A stretch of DNA of 64,000 nucleotides, from the NCBI RefSeq assembly GCF_001625305.1, contig NW_017802380.1, positions 3,264,212 to 3,328,211 on the forward strand. The letters run 5' to 3'. Both the position numbers and the translations under genes were made by a program. The notes beneath the pieces were generated by a model. The model did no database searches, was not told the DNA's origin, and was given only the letters and a program-made list of their open reading frames with translations. This DNA is from Branchiostoma belcheri. Taxonomy: Eukaryota > Chordata > Leptocardii > Amphioxiformes > Branchiostomatidae. Within the stretch, counting starts at the first letter, position 1. Each line of letters starts with the position of its first letter. Shown in pieces: positions 25,842-47,790 of this stretch.

Positions 25842-27099
25842 CCCAGTCAAACTGTTTCACTGTAGGTTAGCTTCAGTTTTGAGCTCAAATTTGATCTGTA
25901 TTTTTAAGCTCAAATTTGATCTGTAAACAAATTTGGAACTGAAACATCCTGTTGTTACATCTTTTGATGATGATATTGACTGAGAGAGAGAGAGAGAGCT
26001 TCCATTGATACATGTATCTTAGTAGTAACACTCTGTAAGTGTTAAGTACGTGTCTTCCTATACATGTTCATGTGGCCCCTTTTGGGCCATGTTCCCCAAT
26101 TTTCACACAGAATATTTTCTAGACCAATACATATCCATCTAATCTTAAGTGCAATTCAAAATACGTTAGGATATTCTCAAATGCAATGGTTAATGTAGTT
26201 ACTTACAGACTCAGGTTTCCATAACGCATTGTGCTAGATCCTTGTGAGTGTAATGAGTTATAATACTGCAGTGTTGATACAAAACAAGACCAGTTCACAG
26301 AAGGATAAGGGAATTCTCGTCAATTGTATTTTGCTTGCAGTAAGACACCTGGTGTAACAGCAGGCTATTTTAAGTACCAGAAGTGTATATTGTATCATGC
26401 TACAATGCTCTTAGACACCTGATATTCTATGCATCATGGAGGTTAACCTTGTGATAATTGTTTACCATTTGTTTGGTATATGTTTAACCAAACTTCCATG
26501 GTGAAGTGAAAATTATTTACCATTATTGAAGTTCTACATGATCCCAATAAAAAGGTTAGACTTATTGGTAATTTTCCCGTCTACAAACTTTACTCGAGAA
26601 GTAGTTAATTAGCCACAAGCAAACTTATTTATATATGTACTTACTAACAAAGAAGGCTACAACAACCTTACTGACAGACTTGGAAACAGAAATGAGAAAA
26701 CAACAAAGGCTTTTTTACCTGTAATCATTGTGCATAGGAAAGTAGTGTAATAATCCATTTCTCACATTTCCTGATTCGTCTAAAATAAATCAGAATTCCA
26801 CAAATGCTGTAGGTTTTCTACATTAAGTTTGCATGTCATCTTAGAAACTGTCCTAGAGAGCATACATATCATCTGATTTGAGGATTGTGAAGACAAGTGA
26901 TTAAGGAATTGTGGCTGTGATCCACTAATTTAAACGGTACATAGTAACAGAGTTCACCAACCTATGACAAAAGCTTCATTTCAAACTCATTCAAAGCTTT
27001 CATTGGAAGAGCTTCAAGGCATTTATACAGGTGAAATGTGTAAGATACATAGTACCATTGTATATTTAATCTACAAACTTAGTTTACCAGGTGGTACAC
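25842..27099. other. 3' flanks of the convergent SLC37-like and TXNRD genes
   Basis: AT-rich sequence that should contain the 3' UTRs of both genes. A tandem AGCTCAAATTTGATCTGTA pair is at 25884/25909 and a short (GA)n at 25981-25998. No gene is visible. Confidence 0.5.
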
Positions 27100-27160
27100 A
27101 CAGCAGTTTCAAGTCTCCTCTAGCCCAGATCTGGGTTTGAAAAGGAGACCGTCATAAATG
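27100..27160 (-). promoter_or_regulatory. SECIS element (form 2-like) in the TXNRD 3' UTR
   Basis: Reading the minus strand, ATGA is at 27155-27152 and is followed by CGGTCTCCT. This pairs with AGGAGACTTGA further on (TGA at 27111-27109), so the UGA/GA non-canonical quartet closes a stem of about eight pairs. The apical part has unpaired AAA (27138-27136) followed by CCCAG..CTGGG, which can form the extra mini-stem of form 2 SECIS elements. It lies about 800 nt downstream of the Sec codon on the same strand, as expected for recruitment of SBP2 and the selenocysteine elongation factor. Confidence 0.82.
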
Positions 27161-27944
27161 CACTTTGCTTAAAAACTCATCAGCTGTTCAGTCACAACTG
27201 TCCTGACCATCAAGAACTTTAACAAAACAGTGGTTAGTTTACATCTGCTCTAATAGTCGCAAACAAGCAACTACCAGTGTAGACACTATGTAACCAGAAT
27301 GGCACACAGGCTAATCACAAAGATCTCTCTTCAATTTCCACTTACAAGTGTACTCTTTTTCGTCATATCAGTGTGATCCAATCTTGAATGGTTACCGCTG
27401 TTCTGTTAACCTGACAGTCACAGTGTTGAAAAGACTGCTGAGTTTTACGGCAGGAACGTGCTATGCTGTGTCACCACCTTTGGTGAGTTTGGAGTTTCAC
27501 CCCCGCTATTGCTTCTTGTCCCCTTGACTTGCAGACCAACATGGCTGCCACCTCTTATGTTACAGTAACGAGCCAGATGTTTGCTTCACCTTATGATAAT
27601 ATAAATTACAAGGCTGAAGTATGGTTTCATGTGTGGTGATACCACATTGTGTTTTCTTTGTTTTAAAACATGGACATTGTCAATTGTATCACACATTGAC
27701 AAAGTCTGTGTCTTATAGAAGAGGATGATTTGAGCATCGCTTAAATTTTATCCGTCTTTCCAACACAAGTAAAGATGTACACCCACAGAAATCAAGTCAG
27801 TGAGAGTGAATTCCTTTTGTGAGCAAGAATGTGTTTGTTCCTTACAACCTGAGCAGCAAGCATGTATATAATTCTGGCTCCTGTACGTTTATCTTAAAGG
27901 TTAGAGGTGGCTTTTGATCTGCCGGGGACGAGCAACAGCGGGGC

Positions 27945-36566
<8,622 letters not shown>

Positions 36567-37384
36567 GTTGGCGGGAGTTCGGGCCTTAGCCGCGCGTTCG
36601 CCCGCTGAGGTCTCGGTCGACGTGCGCTTAATCTTGCCGCGACGGTCACGGCACTGCCTCGCTGAGGAGTCGGTCTTCCTGAAACTGTGTCTTCTCGCCT
36701 ATACCACACCTTTGTTGATGGTACTGTGGAGCAACAGGATGCGGTGAAAATGCTTCTATAACTTACGTCGGCCACCTCCGGCTCTGCGCTACCCGGGTCA
36801 CCCGGCAGTCAGCGCGCCAAGTTTTTCGAGGGGATATTCTTACCCTAGTCCGCGATGGCTATTTCAACCTCACAGACCTTGTAGCTACTTTTGTACATAA
36901 ACTATTACATAAAAACTACAAATATGATGACCATATCGTATCCTACATACATTTTTATCATAAACATTTATCTGGTAATGATAAAATCACCAGAAATGAA
37001 CGATATATATGTATTTTGAGCATGCCGGGAGTGGGACTGTAGGGATAAGGTGAGGGCGTAGAGCGTGACGTCAAAGATTACGCAATACACGAGTACTCAG
37101 AACTGGGTCACTCCTTATCCTGAGCAAGATCAGTTTTAATAGTGCTTAGTCACTGTGCTGTGCAATATACGTGCCCAAAGTGACGCAGCGACATTCAAGA
37201 CTTTGAACTTCGATACAATTCATCATCCAGTGGAAAATCTGACATTTCAAAAATTGCAGGGTCATTTTGAAATTTATTTTTAAAAATTTTGCTCATGTAA
37301 GATCATCCTTGTTTTACCGTATAATTTACATTTTGTAGATGACATTCACTAAGGATCTCATGTCACATATCATTAGTTTGTTAG
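36567..37384. other. TXNRD 5' flank
   Basis: GC-rich up to about 36830 (5' UTR/promoter of TXNRD), then AT-rich. No TATA box is evident near the likely start. The remaining sequence shows nothing recognisable. Confidence 0.45.
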
Positions 37385-37469
37385 TAGCCTGGGTGCCATC
37401 TGATTTGTAACGGCTACCCCGAAAGATTTTTTCGGGATAGCCGTTACAAACCGGATGGCATCCAGGCTA
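37385..37469. mobile_element. 85-bp foldback element
   Basis: TAGCCTGGGTGCCATCTG pairs with CGGATGGCATCCAGGCTA, and TTTGTAACGGCTA pairs with TAGCCGTTACAAA. The whole element is nearly one hairpin with a short CCCGAAAGATTTTTTCGGG tip. Confidence 0.85.
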
Positions 37470-38940
37470 GTTTCTTAGTAGACGTGAGGTAGAACTAGGT
37501 GTATGCTTCGTATATATGGGTGTAACTCCAAATAAGACAACCTAGTACATTTTGTACTTGGAACAGAGCCAATGGCTATATCATATGTCAGCTGACATCT
37601 CCTTTGTTTGACTTGCACCAAAAAAATGCTGACAATGATGCAATAACATTTGACAAGGCAAAAAATAGACCTCTACTCTATGGTCTCACAATATATAATT
37701 ACATTGTACAAAAAATATTTCCTTTCACTGAGGACAAAGTTAGACCAACAGCAGTAGTGGTTTGTGGTCCTTGCTTCATTTTATTACACCTTGTACCAAT
37801 GTCTTTATAAACATGCTTCAGAAATCAGTAAAGCATTGCCATGTTCATCACCATAAACAAACTGGTGGTGCTTGTTTCAAAACAAAGTCCCCTCTTCTTG
37901 CTTAAAAAATGGTTTTGTCACAGCTCTTCAGTTAAAAAGATTGCCCTGCAAAGATTAAGTGCAGCAAGATTGGGTGGGTATAACATTACAAGTACGCTGG
38001 ATGGAAATTGTACAAATTGTACATCTACCAACATTCAACATGAGAAGATACATTCCCTTCCGATATGCACTATGTTACGAAGAGCAATGCATTGGTAGCA
38101 CGTTCTTCATTAATTTACAAATAAATATGATTACATTTTGGAATAATTGCAAAGTAATTTTGGGATATATCCAAAGTCCTGGTACAAGTTGGTAGCAACA
38201 TAGTGATCTATGGATCCCGGAAATGTGTTGACAAACCAAGTATAATGAAGCCAAACACTAAATATACATAAATACCTTATTTTGCATTTCTGATGTCCAA
38301 ATTCTTCAATGGGTTACTAACTAATACTAGTAAGTGCTGAGACAATTACAATACCAATGACACAATGAATGTTATTAAACATAAGAAAGCAGGAAAAAAT
38401 CACAATGTAAAATACAACAATATACCACTACCAGTACATGTACAACATACCCTGTTCCAAAGACCATTTTACAAATGCCTTTGTATGCTGGGAAATATGG
38501 AGAACTCTGGAAAAATCACAGGGCAAACAAAATCATTACAGCACACAAGCACTGCATATGCATTGTTATGGTTAGGTGTCACTTGCCCCTGTGTTACCCG
38601 TGATTTCGTGATCTATAAGATGTTCTCTGGCTGTTACCTCAAATACTAACCTAGATTGTTTCAAGAAATATGAAGGAAAATTTCCTGACAATGACCCTAA
38701 GGATAAAACTTGTCTGGAGTCCCTGGATTTGTTGATTTGAAATTAGGGTGCATGTCACATACTTCAGTTGTTGTACCTAAGGCTGATAGAATCATACTGG
38801 TGGCACAGTGTCAAGATACATGACTTCTTAAAAGTTCCAACATTACGTGTTGACAGCTTCTCCTCTTCCTTCCTCACATAATGCTCCTAGCATCCAATGG
38901 GAAACAAAATGTCCATGAATGGCACAGGTGTCATTGAGTC
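37470..38940. other. intergenic / UBL4A 3' UTR
   Basis: AT-rich spacer between TXNRD and UBL4A. Open frames show no family features. Part of the right end is presumably the UBL4A 3' UTR. Confidence 0.45.
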
Positions 38941-40717
38941 CTATGATGAAGTTGACTGGTCACCAAGGAAATGCCGTTTCTGAAGGTTAGCTGTTGCCAT
39001 TCTTTCTAGATCATCCAGGCTAACACTTGCTATTGTAGATTCAAATTCCTAGAGGAAGAGAAAAAACATGTATGTTGAATATTAGTCAATTACACAACAT
39101 ATGATTTTGAATACAATTTACGAAACTCTGCTTTCGAAAAAGACTTTCATCCTGACTTACACTTGTTTCTGTTCTTTTTAAAGTTCTGAAAGGGAATTGT
39201 AACATAGAAGAAAATTAAATGTCCTTCAATTTTGCCAGTAGAATTTTCTTTCCAAAACACTCTTTTTAAAGGTTAGTGCAAAAAAAACTCACTCACTACA
39301 CACATACACACACACACAGAAATAGGGAAAACTAGCATTAAGTTACACTATGCCTAATGTGCTACATACAATGCTTGGATATGATACTGTATTTCATGTA
39401 CTCACCCTTCTAAAATTATGCATGACCTTGTCTGCGTCTTCGGGGCTAAAATGTTTTAACAACAACTTTTTTGTCTCTGCCCAGAGTACTGTTGTATCCT
39501 TCCTGTCTGTGGATTCTGTGCTGCTTTGCTGTTTCTCAACTTTACGAACCATGAGGTGTATTTTGGCATCTGGTCCTATGTTGTAGTCTCCAAGACATTG
39601 TGAATCTGTGGAAACAGTAAATCATAAGTTACATTTCTTCTAATAATTTTAACAATCCTAATAATTCTAATTTTAATAATTCTAATAATCTAATAATGTT
39701 AATAATTTCACAAAGTGAAAGTTCACCCAAAATTCAGTTCCCAATATTTTATACATGTGAGTCTTATTGATAGTTCATTATCACTTATGAACACCAGTAT
39801 ATGTCATCACATTCTGCATACTGAATTTATTTCTAATCTTTATTACATTGCCAGTTTTCAGCCCCTGACCACATTAGCACATGTATAAATGTAACATGAT
39901 TACTCATCAGATACTAGTACCACTCTGAATGAATGAATGTACTACTAGTAATTTACAAACAGACATTAGGGTGTATGATCCTAACGTTTTCATTCTCTGA
40001 CAGTCACCCATCCCAAGTGTATTGGATAGCTGTGTTCTATTACAAATGAAGGTACATGAAAGTAAAATGGTACGTTACCTGACAGGGTCTTGCCCCTGAA
40101 AACTAATCTCTGCTGGTCCACTGGCACATCGAGTTCTCTAGCTACAAGCTGCTTGACTGACATAACAGAGTCTGCATCTGCCACCTGTACACAAACAACC
40201 AGAGATGATATTATCATTATGATACTGACTGATCATGTACTAGTACTACTCGTAACTTTTACTGAGCACTGCTTTGTAAGATTGTAAAAAAAAGGCTTTG
40301 ATGGTTCTATTAATTTCCACATTATGATATCGTTTATAATGTATTTCGTTTGGTGACACTATATATCAAAGTTCTAAGTCCACAGAAATCGATGTAATAC
40401 AAATTTTATTTATGACAGCAAAATATTATATAATGTTGCAAGATACAACAGCATGGCCTCATAAGGTCAAGAAAAATGGTTGGATCAACATGATAGACCA
40501 ACATCTACAAAATGGTCACGAAATATTTACAAGATTCCAGTTCCCACAACGATAGACTGGCTAAGCAGAAGACGTGCTTGTTGTTTCCGTTCTCACACCA
40601 TGCACACCTTGCCCCCGGCCCCCCTCCCCAAAAAACTGCTTTCTAAATTATTTCCATGGATATACTTACTTCTATGCAACATTCTCTGCCTTGTAATATC
40701 TTCACAGTGATAAACAT
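38941..40717 (-). CDS. UBL4A: UBL4A-type ubiquitin-like protein (GET5 homologue)
   Basis: Four coding exons: 40717-40670, 40184-40079, 39605-39406 and 39048-38941. They are in phase and give 154 codons (153 aa; human UBL4A is 157). Residues 1-75 form the ubiquitin-like fold: MFITVKILQGRECCIE, then VPVDQQRLVFRGKTLSDSQ, then LGDYNIGPDAKIHLMVRK. The C-terminal part (LLLKHFSPEDADKVMHNF, SLDDLERMATANL) matches the UBL4A TUGS-type helical region that binds BAG6. The protein acts with BAG6 and GET4/TRC35 in handing tail-anchored membrane proteins to the ER insertion pathway. No di-Gly is present at the C-terminus, so it is not a conjugated modifier. It stands head to head with NFYB. Confidence 0.92.
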
Positions 40718-42604
40718 GTTTCCCTGTCCTCTGTACGTGATCACTGGGTTAGCCTAACACGTCGAAACTTCCTGTTTTCGAGGGAAAAACATTCATGTGC
40801 CAGTCTACACTGAAACTTTCACTCGAACATTTGTAAACATGGCGTCGCGGATTGATACATATCATTACAACATTGCCTCAGTCAAAGTTTGACTAGGGAC
40901 ACAGCGGTCAAAGCAGTGTGTTTATTAACTTAGAGGTCTGTGTCTGTGAAGATTCTATGGTAGCCGTAAAAATTATGGCTGAACTTATTACTTAATGATT
41001 GTAGACGTGTGGGAAAACATAAGAAATAGTTCCGAACCAGCGCACTCACACAGGGAGATTTATGACTGATGTCCGGCCAGGTTAAAGGTTACCGCTATTC
41101 TATACACTACCATCACCCAAAATATTAGTATATTTGGCTTCGCTGACCATCAAAGAAAGTACAAAGTATAATTTTGCTTCAAAACCTGACTCAATTTTTA
41201 TAGTAATGCAGTTGTAAATACGCTATACATTCAAGAAGTATCAGGCTGGCAGTCTTTCTGACCAGTGGGGGCTTGTCCAGATAGGGAACAGCCAGATTCC
41301 TAGCATTCGGCTGTTCTATCTGTTGTCATAGCGTCCTAGGATCCCAATGTTATGTATAATCTAATCTCAATTTTTAAACATAACGCCGCTAATTTCCAAC
41401 AAAAAACATTTTCAATACTGCATGTATTGTGTTACAGGAGATAAAATGCGATATAAATGTGTGATCTGGAAAATATGGCAAAAAGGATTTGTTTACAGTG
41501 GGGGTGTTTCCGGAGGTTGTAGCCAGCGGGCGGCAGTTCTGCGCGGCGACTGGCTGAGGCTTTACCAACCACAGACTCCCGCGGGCTCCCTCCTCACTGG
41601 CTCCCGGCCCGCCAGCCAACCAGTTCGCCCACTCCAACACGGGTTTGTTCTTCCTAACCACCAATGGTGACTTTCTAGCTGCACTTTCAAACGGACTGCG
41701 GGCTGATAGATGCACGAGAAAGTGCGAAACGCGGGGGGATGGGACGAAGGAGATGGGGAGGGGGGACGGAAGATTCGCCATTTGTAATTTTTGCCTGGGC
41801 CCGTTTGGAGCCGGGGGTGTGCGGCGGTGGTAGCCGGCAGCCCACACTACCCGAGTGATGTATAGGTTGTAGTTTATGGCTTGTGGAACGTAAATCCAGT
41901 AAGATCGTGATCCAGGGACGATGTTTGCAAACTGTTTGCTGCCTATACCCGTTTCGAAACGGCTGCCCGCAGGTTTTGACCATCTGTCACCACCTCATAC
42001 TCCTTTGTTTAGAATAAGTCGGAAGCCATGATACTGTAGTGTATAGGGAGGGGGTGGGGGTACTCACGGGTGGGAAGCATATACTTCTACTAGCCCCCAT
42101 TGTATAGTCAGTTAGTACCACGCTTAACTTAGCATGATATTATTGTCAGCTAAAACACAGGGAGGTCAGTTTTTAACGGTGTGTAAAATTTTAGCCTTGC
42201 ACTGTTTTTGAAAGCCCATATATAAACTACATTCCCTGAGCCACCTCTTTCAAAAGTTCTATCAACGCTGGATAGAATCCCCATCCTTTTCATAATTTGA
42301 TGCTAGTCACATGGATCATGACTACTTCGTGTAAACCAGGGGCTCCCCGTCTCCCCAGTGAAAATGACATCTTTAACTGAGTGGAACAGGTAACTTATAT
42401 ATGATGAGCCTTCCCAATGTGAAGATCATGGGCAATCGGAGAGTCCTGGCAAGTATAATGAATTATGTCCTGGTAATTAACTCAAACTGAAGACCAGTAC
42501 ATCACAGGACTAGGACTGGAGGAAGCCTTCACACTCCTGTATGGCATATCAATCTATCAACACACACTACATGTTAACCTACCATTTTCTGGGTTAACTT
42601 GCAG
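40718..42604. promoter_or_regulatory. UBL4A / NFYB divergent promoter region
   Basis: A YY1-like ACATGGCGTCGCGG lies at about 40837. A clearly GC-rich stretch (about 41490-41860) includes ACCAATGG (about 41661) and GGCGGCAG-type runs. It is the best candidate for the NFYB non-coding first exon and promoter. The coding exon at 42605 begins after an acceptor (TTGCAG), which implies an upstream untranslated exon. Confidence 0.5.
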
Positions 42605-42608
42605 ACCC

Positions 42609-45600
42609 ATGGATGGTGGTGGAGAGGGACAAATGGACCAAGGCACAGATCACACAGCAGATGAAAGTGGCACTCTCAGGTACTACTAGTACTCAAAACT
42701 CTGTACATGATTCAGAGACAACACAGTCCCCATATCTTGTCCTTTGAACAGTGAACTTAACCTTGGACCAAGCTCGATTTGATCTGTAAACAAGCCGTCG
42801 GACATGATGATGAAACACATTTGGAATTGTATTATCCTGTTGCACAGTTAGTCATTGTCTTTTGAGACTGACTGACTGACAGATACCAGATACATGATTC
42901 AGAAAGCTTCTTGATCACTGAAGTGAACTCACATATTGGTCTGCAGGTTCTGGGATTTTCTGCAATGTCCCACCAGCAAATCTTACATTGCCACTTTTTT
43001 TCCAGTATGGCTGTTCACTTAGAAGGAACCCCACAAGGAGGTGACGGCACACAAGGTCTCCTGACCAACGACTACAGCTATGTCCTGGATGATAGTAAGT
43101 AGAGCTACTAGTATTCACTCTGAATGATACCTTTGAGCATTCCATTACTATTAAATGCCCTGAGAAATCCATCTTTGTCAATTCAGTTTATTTTGATAGA
43201 GTCTACATCTAAAAGCTTTCAGTATAGGAAGACACTTCATTTCTTCAAAACAGTAACAACCTTGCAGATGAAAAGTTTGCAAACGAAACAAAATTATCAA
43301 AAGAACAGGCACTGAGGACTTCTATCCTTGGTACATTGTACTACAATATCCTTTCTAGTCTGTTGTACTGAAGCCTATACTAGTACTAGAAACTCACCTG
43401 TCACTTTTGATGCTCCCAGGTGCAACAGGTGCGTCGGCCAATGACAGTATAGCGAGCGGAGGTGACGAGGACGGAGGGCATAAAGACGGGGACAGCCTCC
43501 GTGAACATGTCGGCGTGGAGCCTCTACAGGAACAGGTGACTATACTCTGTTCTCTTCTTCTGTCACACTGACCTCAACTCAGATAAAGTATGGCGCTTTT
43601 TCAAGTAGCTACATGTAGTAACAAGAGTATAACTGGAATGTTTTTTTTTTTTTTTTCAAAATGATGTGTGTTCAATTGAAAATGTTTCCTTAAAGTTGAT
43701 ACAACCATGAAAGGAGAAAGATATGTAATTCTACTAAAGCCATTCATCTTTGTGAGAAGTAATTTGTTTGAGTTGTGTGTTTATCATTTTTCCTGTTTAT
43801 GATATAGCATGTAACTTGTATTTTCTTAACAATACAGACCCCAACATGCAGTATTATTTCATGATTTTTAAATAGAAAATTAGAAATCCTTCTTCATTTA
43901 CTTTTCTACAGATGAAAGGGTACAGTAGTCCTTGTAATGAAATTCTGTGTATGATGTATAGCTTTCTGCATGCATGATGCTAATATTAATTGCCATGGGT
44001 AGATGTTGCCTAACATGTGGCTGTGTCATCAAATGTGATGCTCAAGCTTTCTACATCTCATATGTAACCACTACCGGTAGTGTGTAGAAACAGATGGCTT
44101 ATGTGTGACTCAGCTAGGAAATAGGTAGTCGATTCTGCACCAGAAGAGAGTGCCTCCCCACTTTCCTGACACCTAAAGTGTGTTGCGTTCTCTGCCCTTC
44201 TTTCTTACGCCACTCTTAGGACCGATTCCTGCCTATAGCCAATGTCAGTCGCATCATGAAAAACTCTATCCCCAAAATGGCAAAGGTAATGTGGCATGTT
44301 TCTGAGTATATCGCTACCCACCCTGCCTGCCTAGCAAGTTTTAACTTTGTGTTTTCACTTCTTTTCTGCTCAATCCCAGGACCGGTTTTTGCCCATTCAC
44401 AATATTAGTCGCATTATGAGAAAGGCTATTCCCAAAAAAGAAAAGGTAATGTTGTTGTTACACCTACATTCTCCATGTAGACATGCATGTTTGAGTAGTT
44501 TTCGTATGTGTAAGCATTTGCATGTAACAATTGATACATACATAGTGAATAGTCGGAATGAAAATGATGTAGATTCAAGTTGTTTTTCCTGCAGACATGA
44601 AAATGCAGTTAAATTGCTTAACATATGTTTCGTAGATGTACAAGACCACTAACAAGATGCAAAAACACAATGCATTATAGCATCTGCATATTTGTGAAGT
44701 TAAAAAGAATCACATTAAAAAAGGATAGGTTCTAGTGCACACAATATTGTTATACATACTAACCCACCATACTAATATCACGTTATCACATTTAAACATA
44801 ACTGTAAACACCCAGAAGTGCTATATAGAAAGTTTGTTGCACATAGTTTTACACGTTTTTCATTGTATTCAGAAAGAGTTCCTTCTAATCCAGTCAAATT
44901 CATTGTTGAAGTAGATTTTCTGAGCAATGTAGTATGATTGTACTATGAATACATTTCAATTGAGTAAATTCATACACTTGTGAAAAAATCTAATTCTTTA
45001 AATTAGGTAAGGGTATGAAATTACATTTTTAATGTACTATACATTCTTTTACTCTTAATGTTGTCAAAGATGACTGTCTTCTATGCCAAGCAAATGATAG
45101 AAATGTCTTTCATAGATAAGTATATTCAGGTAAGTGGAATTACTTGCTTTTTAACTGAAATTTTTTCTTTTGGCTCCACAGATTGCCAAGGACGCTAAAG
45201 AGTGTGTTCAGGAGTGTGTGTCAGAATTCATCAGTTTTATCACAAGCGAGTATCCTTTGACCAGCCTTGTGCTAGCTTGCCATGTCATCAAGGGGATGTG
45301 TTTACAAGAAAGGACCTTTATGTCTCGATATTTATTATACATTGTGTGTGTATTCAGTGTGCATTTCTTACACAAGCACTTAACATGAAAATACCATACT
45401 GCCCAGAACATAAGGGTGGTTGGGGTCAGAAAGCATTTGAATTTGGTGATAAAATTAATGGAGGTTTGTACCTGAGCATATGTTAACTCGAACCCTGCAT
45501 CCCCCCCAGCCCACCCCAGTAACAGTAATAAGAGGTAAACGGGTTATAAGAGGGGCAGCTGTAACGTCTAAGTGACATGATCCCTAACCACCTGTGTAGA

Positions 45601-46888
45601 GCCAGTGACAGGTGTCACCAGGAGAAGAGGAAGACCATCAACGGGGAGGACATCTTGTTTGCCATGTCCACGCTGGGGTTTGACAGCTACGTGGAACCAC
45701 TCAAACTGTACCTACAGAAGTACAGGGAGGTAAGACTACAAGTCAAGTTAACTGGTGAACAATGAAAGGTGGTTCAAACTCTGGCATAGCTTTCTCTTCC
45801 TATATATTGTACTGTTGCCTTAGGAAAAACAATGTAACATAATCTTGTATCAAAGATTTATGTTGATCATGTACTACTAGTATACAGCCTACCAGGTTAT
45901 GATAAAATGTAGAAGCAGTTGTTTGTCTTCAAGTATGTAAGACTAACAGCTTTTGTTTCTCCCAGTCCATGAAAGGAGAGAAGGGAGGGATGAATACGTC
46001 CACTACAGGTGCTGGAGATGAGAGCCTCGCGTCGGACCTCGGGGCTGATGAGTCTTTCAGTAAGTCTTGTAATTGTTGTACCTTCTAAACTACTGTCGCA
46101 ACTTACACAAAGTACAGATTTCTGCAAGCTGTATTTGAAACAGTATTCATTTCAGACAGAACTGATGTAAAGATGCCTAGTGTATATATAGGTGACCTGT
46201 ATTGCAACTTTTGACAATGGACAAGTTTTGATCCTATTACCTTATTGGCACCGATGTATATAGTGAAAATGACTCTCTGAGAATTATGTTTGCAAAATCA
46301 GTAATGAAGACCCTACTACTTCTAATAGTAGTACTAAGCAAACAAACTGTTTGTTCTTTTCCCTTGTAGCTGCCAACATCATCTCCACAGACGGCCAGAC
46401 CACGATGACGTACACATACCCCACACAGGTTCAGGTGGGTAGGATTCCTGTACTGGAAGTAAGTCTCCTCTCTCTGTCCCCTCACACCTTCACCGTTCAC
46501 ACACTCATGGACTGCAGAGGAGTTCAGTTCCATACTAATCTTCTAGAATAGTCCTCCCACTGTTTTTCAGATGCTTCTTTTGACCAAAGTTAGTTTTGGA
46601 TGAGAACTCATAACTGAAGACTAAACTTTTATTATCCTGTTGCCAAAAAGATGTATGATATATAATGTAGTAAAATCTGGTTTGTTCTGCAAAGTGCAGC
46701 AGAAATCAGCACTCCCATGTAAAGCTTTAAGAGGAATGCATCATGCCACGGTCGATGGAAGTACTTCTAATTTATGGTTAATCAGAAAAATATGCTTTTA
46801 TACTATTTTAAACCATGTCTGTGTTATTAACTTTAATCTATCTTCACAGATGGGCCAACAGCTACAGTTCACAGGAATGTCCAGCTGA
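42609..46888 (+). CDS. NFYB: NF-Y subunit beta (CCAAT-binding factor, histone-fold)
   Basis: Coding exons: 42609-42679, 43006-43094, 43420-43535, 44220-44285 (4a) or 44380-44445 (4b), 45182-45249, 45600-45729, 45966-46059, 46370-46434 and 46850-46888. With one copy of exon 4 the frame is intact for 246 codons (245 aa). The histone-fold core starts at residue 93 (DRFLPIANVSRIMK). It continues with IAKDAKECVQECVSEFISF and then SDRCHQEKRKTINGEDILF, MSTLGFDSYVEPLKLYLQK. These segments are almost identical to vertebrate NF-YB. The Q/T-rich C-terminal tail is a typical activation region. NF-YB dimerises with NF-YC and binds CCAAT boxes together with NF-YA in the nucleus. The 5' acidic and Gly-rich region is longer than in human. 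The ATG follows an acceptor in the same exon, so the 5' UTR is spliced. Confidence 0.95.
44220..44285 (+). other. NFYB: NFYB exon 4a (canonical alpha-1 exon)
   Basis: 66 bp, phase 0 at both ends, with CTCTTAG before and GTAATG after. It encodes DRFLPIANVSRIMKNSIPK plus MAK, the closer match to the conserved vertebrate segment (LPIANVARIMKNAIP). Confidence 0.9.
44380..44445 (+). other. NFYB: NFYB exon 4b (duplicated alternative alpha-1 exon)
   Basis: 66 bp, the same length and phase as 4a, separated from it by only 94 bp and with its own ATCCCAG acceptor and GTAATG donor. It encodes DRFLPIHNISRIMRKAIPK plus KEK. Differences from 4a cluster at A-to-H, V-to-I, KN-to-RK and the final MAK-to-KEK. 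The frame is free of stops. Confidence 0.85.
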
Positions 46889-47790
46889 GCACAGGTTCTT
46901 CACAGCTTCACGATCACACAGAATCTGCACAAACGTCCCTCCATGCACTCCCGTACAGCCGTGTCACACTTGTACAGAGATCAGGACACATACAGTTTCA
47001 CGAGTTATCCCGTACCTCAATAGTAACACATGTATATGTAGATCATATCATTTGTCACAGTATCTGTTACAAAGGTAGCATAGCTGTGAGATACTTAAAT
47101 TTTCCAGGTTGTGCATTTTCCGTCTGTTGCTTTGATTTGTATGTATACTGACAGGGACACAGAACATTTTTCTGAGCTGTATCGTTTGTTTACTGATCAG
47201 TGAAGGCTATAACATTTTAAGAGATTGTTTGAAAGATTCCGTCAAACTTCTGTGAAGTATTCCAGTGGAGTGTTTCCCCACATCTAGTGTTGGATGACTT
47301 CTTCGTGAAATGCCGGCCAGTTTGAATTTGTGAAGGCACAGAGGCTTACAGTAACAAAAATGAGACATCAGGTTTAAATCGCTTTCTTCCATTCAAAACA
47401 TGCAGATGAACTCTCTACAGTTGATCTTTAGGCCTTCAGAAAATGATTTGAACGTGACGAAAAGATAAACTCATTTTTTGTATCTTGTAAATACGGTAAG
47501 GACCTTGACATGTTTTTACACATAATGCAAAGTTTGTCTATTGATGCAGCTTTTTTTACTCCATTCCTTCTCTTGTATATATCAATATGTGATACTGGTA
47601 ATAGTACTGCTACATTCAAGACTATATACTGAACTTAAACTACCAGAGTGGGTTTTTCTTTTGTTTTATCTCAATTTCTTCATATGACTACCACTTAAAG
47701 TACATGTGTATCTAGAACCTCCAAATAAGGCAACTTTTAAGTTATGTTTCACAGAATATGTTATTACTAGTATATTATTACTTTTGTTTA
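46889..47790. other. NFYB 3' flank
   Basis: Probable NFYB 3' UTR followed by spacer. Nothing else is recognised. Confidence 0.45.

Noticed and set aside
27300-27365. Alternative SECIS candidate on the minus strand (ATGACG...GTGAT)
   Set aside because: The arms pair poorly, with several mismatches, while the candidate at 27100-27160 has a clean stem, AAA and mini-stem.
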